From Saprospiraceae bacterium (lineage in GTDB: Bacteria; Bacteroidota; Bacteroidia; Chitinophagales; Saprospiraceae), in contig JAEUUM010000133.1 in the NCBI GenBank assembly GCA_016787375.1, positions 1-6,262 of the forward strand: 6,262 nt of DNA, in the 5' to 3' direction. Shown here in pieces: positions 5,496 through 6,262 of the stretch. A program made the translations under genes and the position numbers. A model generated the notes under the pieces. That model saw only the letters and a program-made list of their open reading frames with translations. It searched no databases and had not been told where the DNA came from. How positions within the stretch are numbered: position 1 is the first letter of the stretch; each line of letters starts with the position of its first letter.

Positions 5496-6262
5496 GAGTT
5501 ATTAAGGTTGGAAGAGTGAATGCAAATTTAGCACCTTTTTCGATATCGCTCACAACCCATATTTTTCCACCGTGCAATTCAATAATTTTTTTGCAAATTG
5601 AAAGTCCTAATCCACTGCCCTCAGGTTTTTTCAAGGTTTGGTTTTTTGCTTGAAAAAATTTGTCATAAACCAATTCATGAAGTTCTTTGGGTATTCCTTT
5701 TCCATTATCCTCAACGGTAACCGTGATTTCTTCCTGATTTTCATATAAAGAAACAACAATCTTTCTATCTGCAGCAGGCAATGCCTTGAAGGCGTTCGAA
5801 AGTAAATTATCTAAAACTTGACGGATAAGATTTTGATCACAACGCAGCAAATGCATTGAGTCCGGTATTTGGCTTACAAGTTCAGTTTTGGTTTCTGATG
5901 CCATTACAGAAAACGCAGCCATTGAATCGCGGACAATTTCATTTAGATCAACTGAAACCAATTGAAGCCTGTTTTTTCCATTTTCGAATCGTTCGAGATT
6001 GAGAACCTGCGTGATTAAATGACTTAAACGCTCAATTTCCCGAATGATTGAAGCAAGAAAATGCTGCCGCTTGTCCTCTTCCATATCTGAATGGTCATGT
6101 AAGATTTCAGCCATGGCTCTGATAGAAGTCAATGGAGTGCGAATTTCATGTGTAACAGTGTACAAAAATTCATCCTTCATCTCATCCATTTGTCTGAGTT
6201 GTTGATTGGCAAGCCGAAGCTCTTCCGTCGCTTTATTTAAATCAATTGATTTTTTTCGCAGT
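5473..6262 (-). CDS. Sensor histidine kinase, C-terminal part (5' end cut by window edge)
   Basis: The frame is open from the right edge to TGA 5473-5475 and gives 262 visible residues. They begin with a charged helical linker ('KATEELRLANQQLRQMDEMK', about 10-29), then a HisKA domain with the H-box 'VTHEIRTPLTSIRAMAEIL' (phosphoacceptor His38 of the visible part, codon 6148-6150). The HATPase_c domain follows, with the N-box 'LIRQVLDNLLSNAFKAL' (about 145-161), G1 'DNGKGIP' (about 185-191), F-box 'YDKFFQ' (about 199-204) and G2 'GSGLGLSIC' (about 215-223). All catalytic boxes are intact. The Met at 6187-6189 is internal, since the coiled linker continues upstream. Sensor and membrane parts are outside the window. 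The linker and the 'RTPLTSIRA' H-box resemble kinases fused to a sodium:solute symporter-like domain (CbrA/CrbS type); this comes from memory of the family and is unproven here. It overlaps the response regulator by 23 nt. Confidence 0.93.
   Translation of the reverse strand, partial: LRKKSIDLNKATEELRLANQQLRQMDEMKDEFLYTVTHEIRTPLTSIRAMAEILHDHSDMEEDKRQHFLASIIREIERLSHLITQVLNLERFENGKNRLQLVSVDLNEIVRDSMAAFSVMASETKTELVSQIPDSMHLLRCDQNLIRQVLDNLLSNAFKALPAADRKIVVSLYENQEEITVTVEDNGKGIPKELHELVYDKFFQAKNQTLKKPEGSGLGLSICKKIIELHGGKIWVVSDIEKGAKFAFTLPTLITHEEDPYS

Noticed and set aside
6187..6189. ATG as the start of the histidine kinase
   Set aside because: The frame continues to the window edge with a coiled linker typical of the segment before HisKA, so this Met is internal.
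1..6262. CRISPR array, tRNA or rRNA genes
   Set aside because: No regularly spaced short repeats and no tRNA- or rRNA-like sequence were seen on either strand.

Overview
The window most likely comes from a member of the Bacteroidota, perhaps a Saprospiria- or Chitinophagia-like lineage; the rank below phylum is a guess. The signs are an LptC of the Bacteroidota type, secreted proteins whose signal peptides end in the phylum's usual '...SFSQ', '...SFGQ' or '...YAQ' manner, a promoter resembling the phylum's TTTG / TAnnTTTG pattern before asnS, AT-rich coding DNA and weak or badly spaced Shine-Dalgarno sequences.

Layout. Bases 1-495 hold the 3' part of lptC (lipopolysaccharide export). Bases 571-3213 hold an alternating, tightly packed, partly decayed array of two secreted gene families that I do not recognise, here named A and B: A1 (3' remnant only), B1 (688-1587), A2 (1590-2039, interrupted by one in-frame TAA), B2 (2036-2974) and A3 (2976-3104, with an apparently decayed tail to about 3213). 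Junctions are +6, +2, -4 and +1 nt, so the array looks like one transcription unit built by tandem duplication of an A-B pair. The A1 and A2 tails are a 102-nt direct repeat, 95/102 identical by hand count. Both surviving A heads encode a signal peptide followed by YQxCxxCxxxxI, and both stop with TAA directly after that motif.

Bases 3262-4784 hold a Bacteroidota-type promoter and asnS (asparaginyl-tRNA synthetase, complete, start placed at ATG 3333). Bases 4785-5132 form a gene-free convergent spacer rich in inverted repeats, including a perfect 10-bp stem with a 4-nt loop at 4995-5018. Bases 5133-6262 on the minus strand hold a two-component pair: the C-terminal part of a HisKA/HATPase histidine kinase, entering from the right edge, and a 120-aa single-domain response regulator whose start overlaps the kinase stop by 23 nt.

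lptC, asnS and the kinase/regulator pair are ordinary genes with unrelated jobs. The accessory and least explained part is the A-B array between lptC and asnS, where the main question is whether the short CxxC peptides are real products, truncated pseudogenes, or the first half of a recoded protein.
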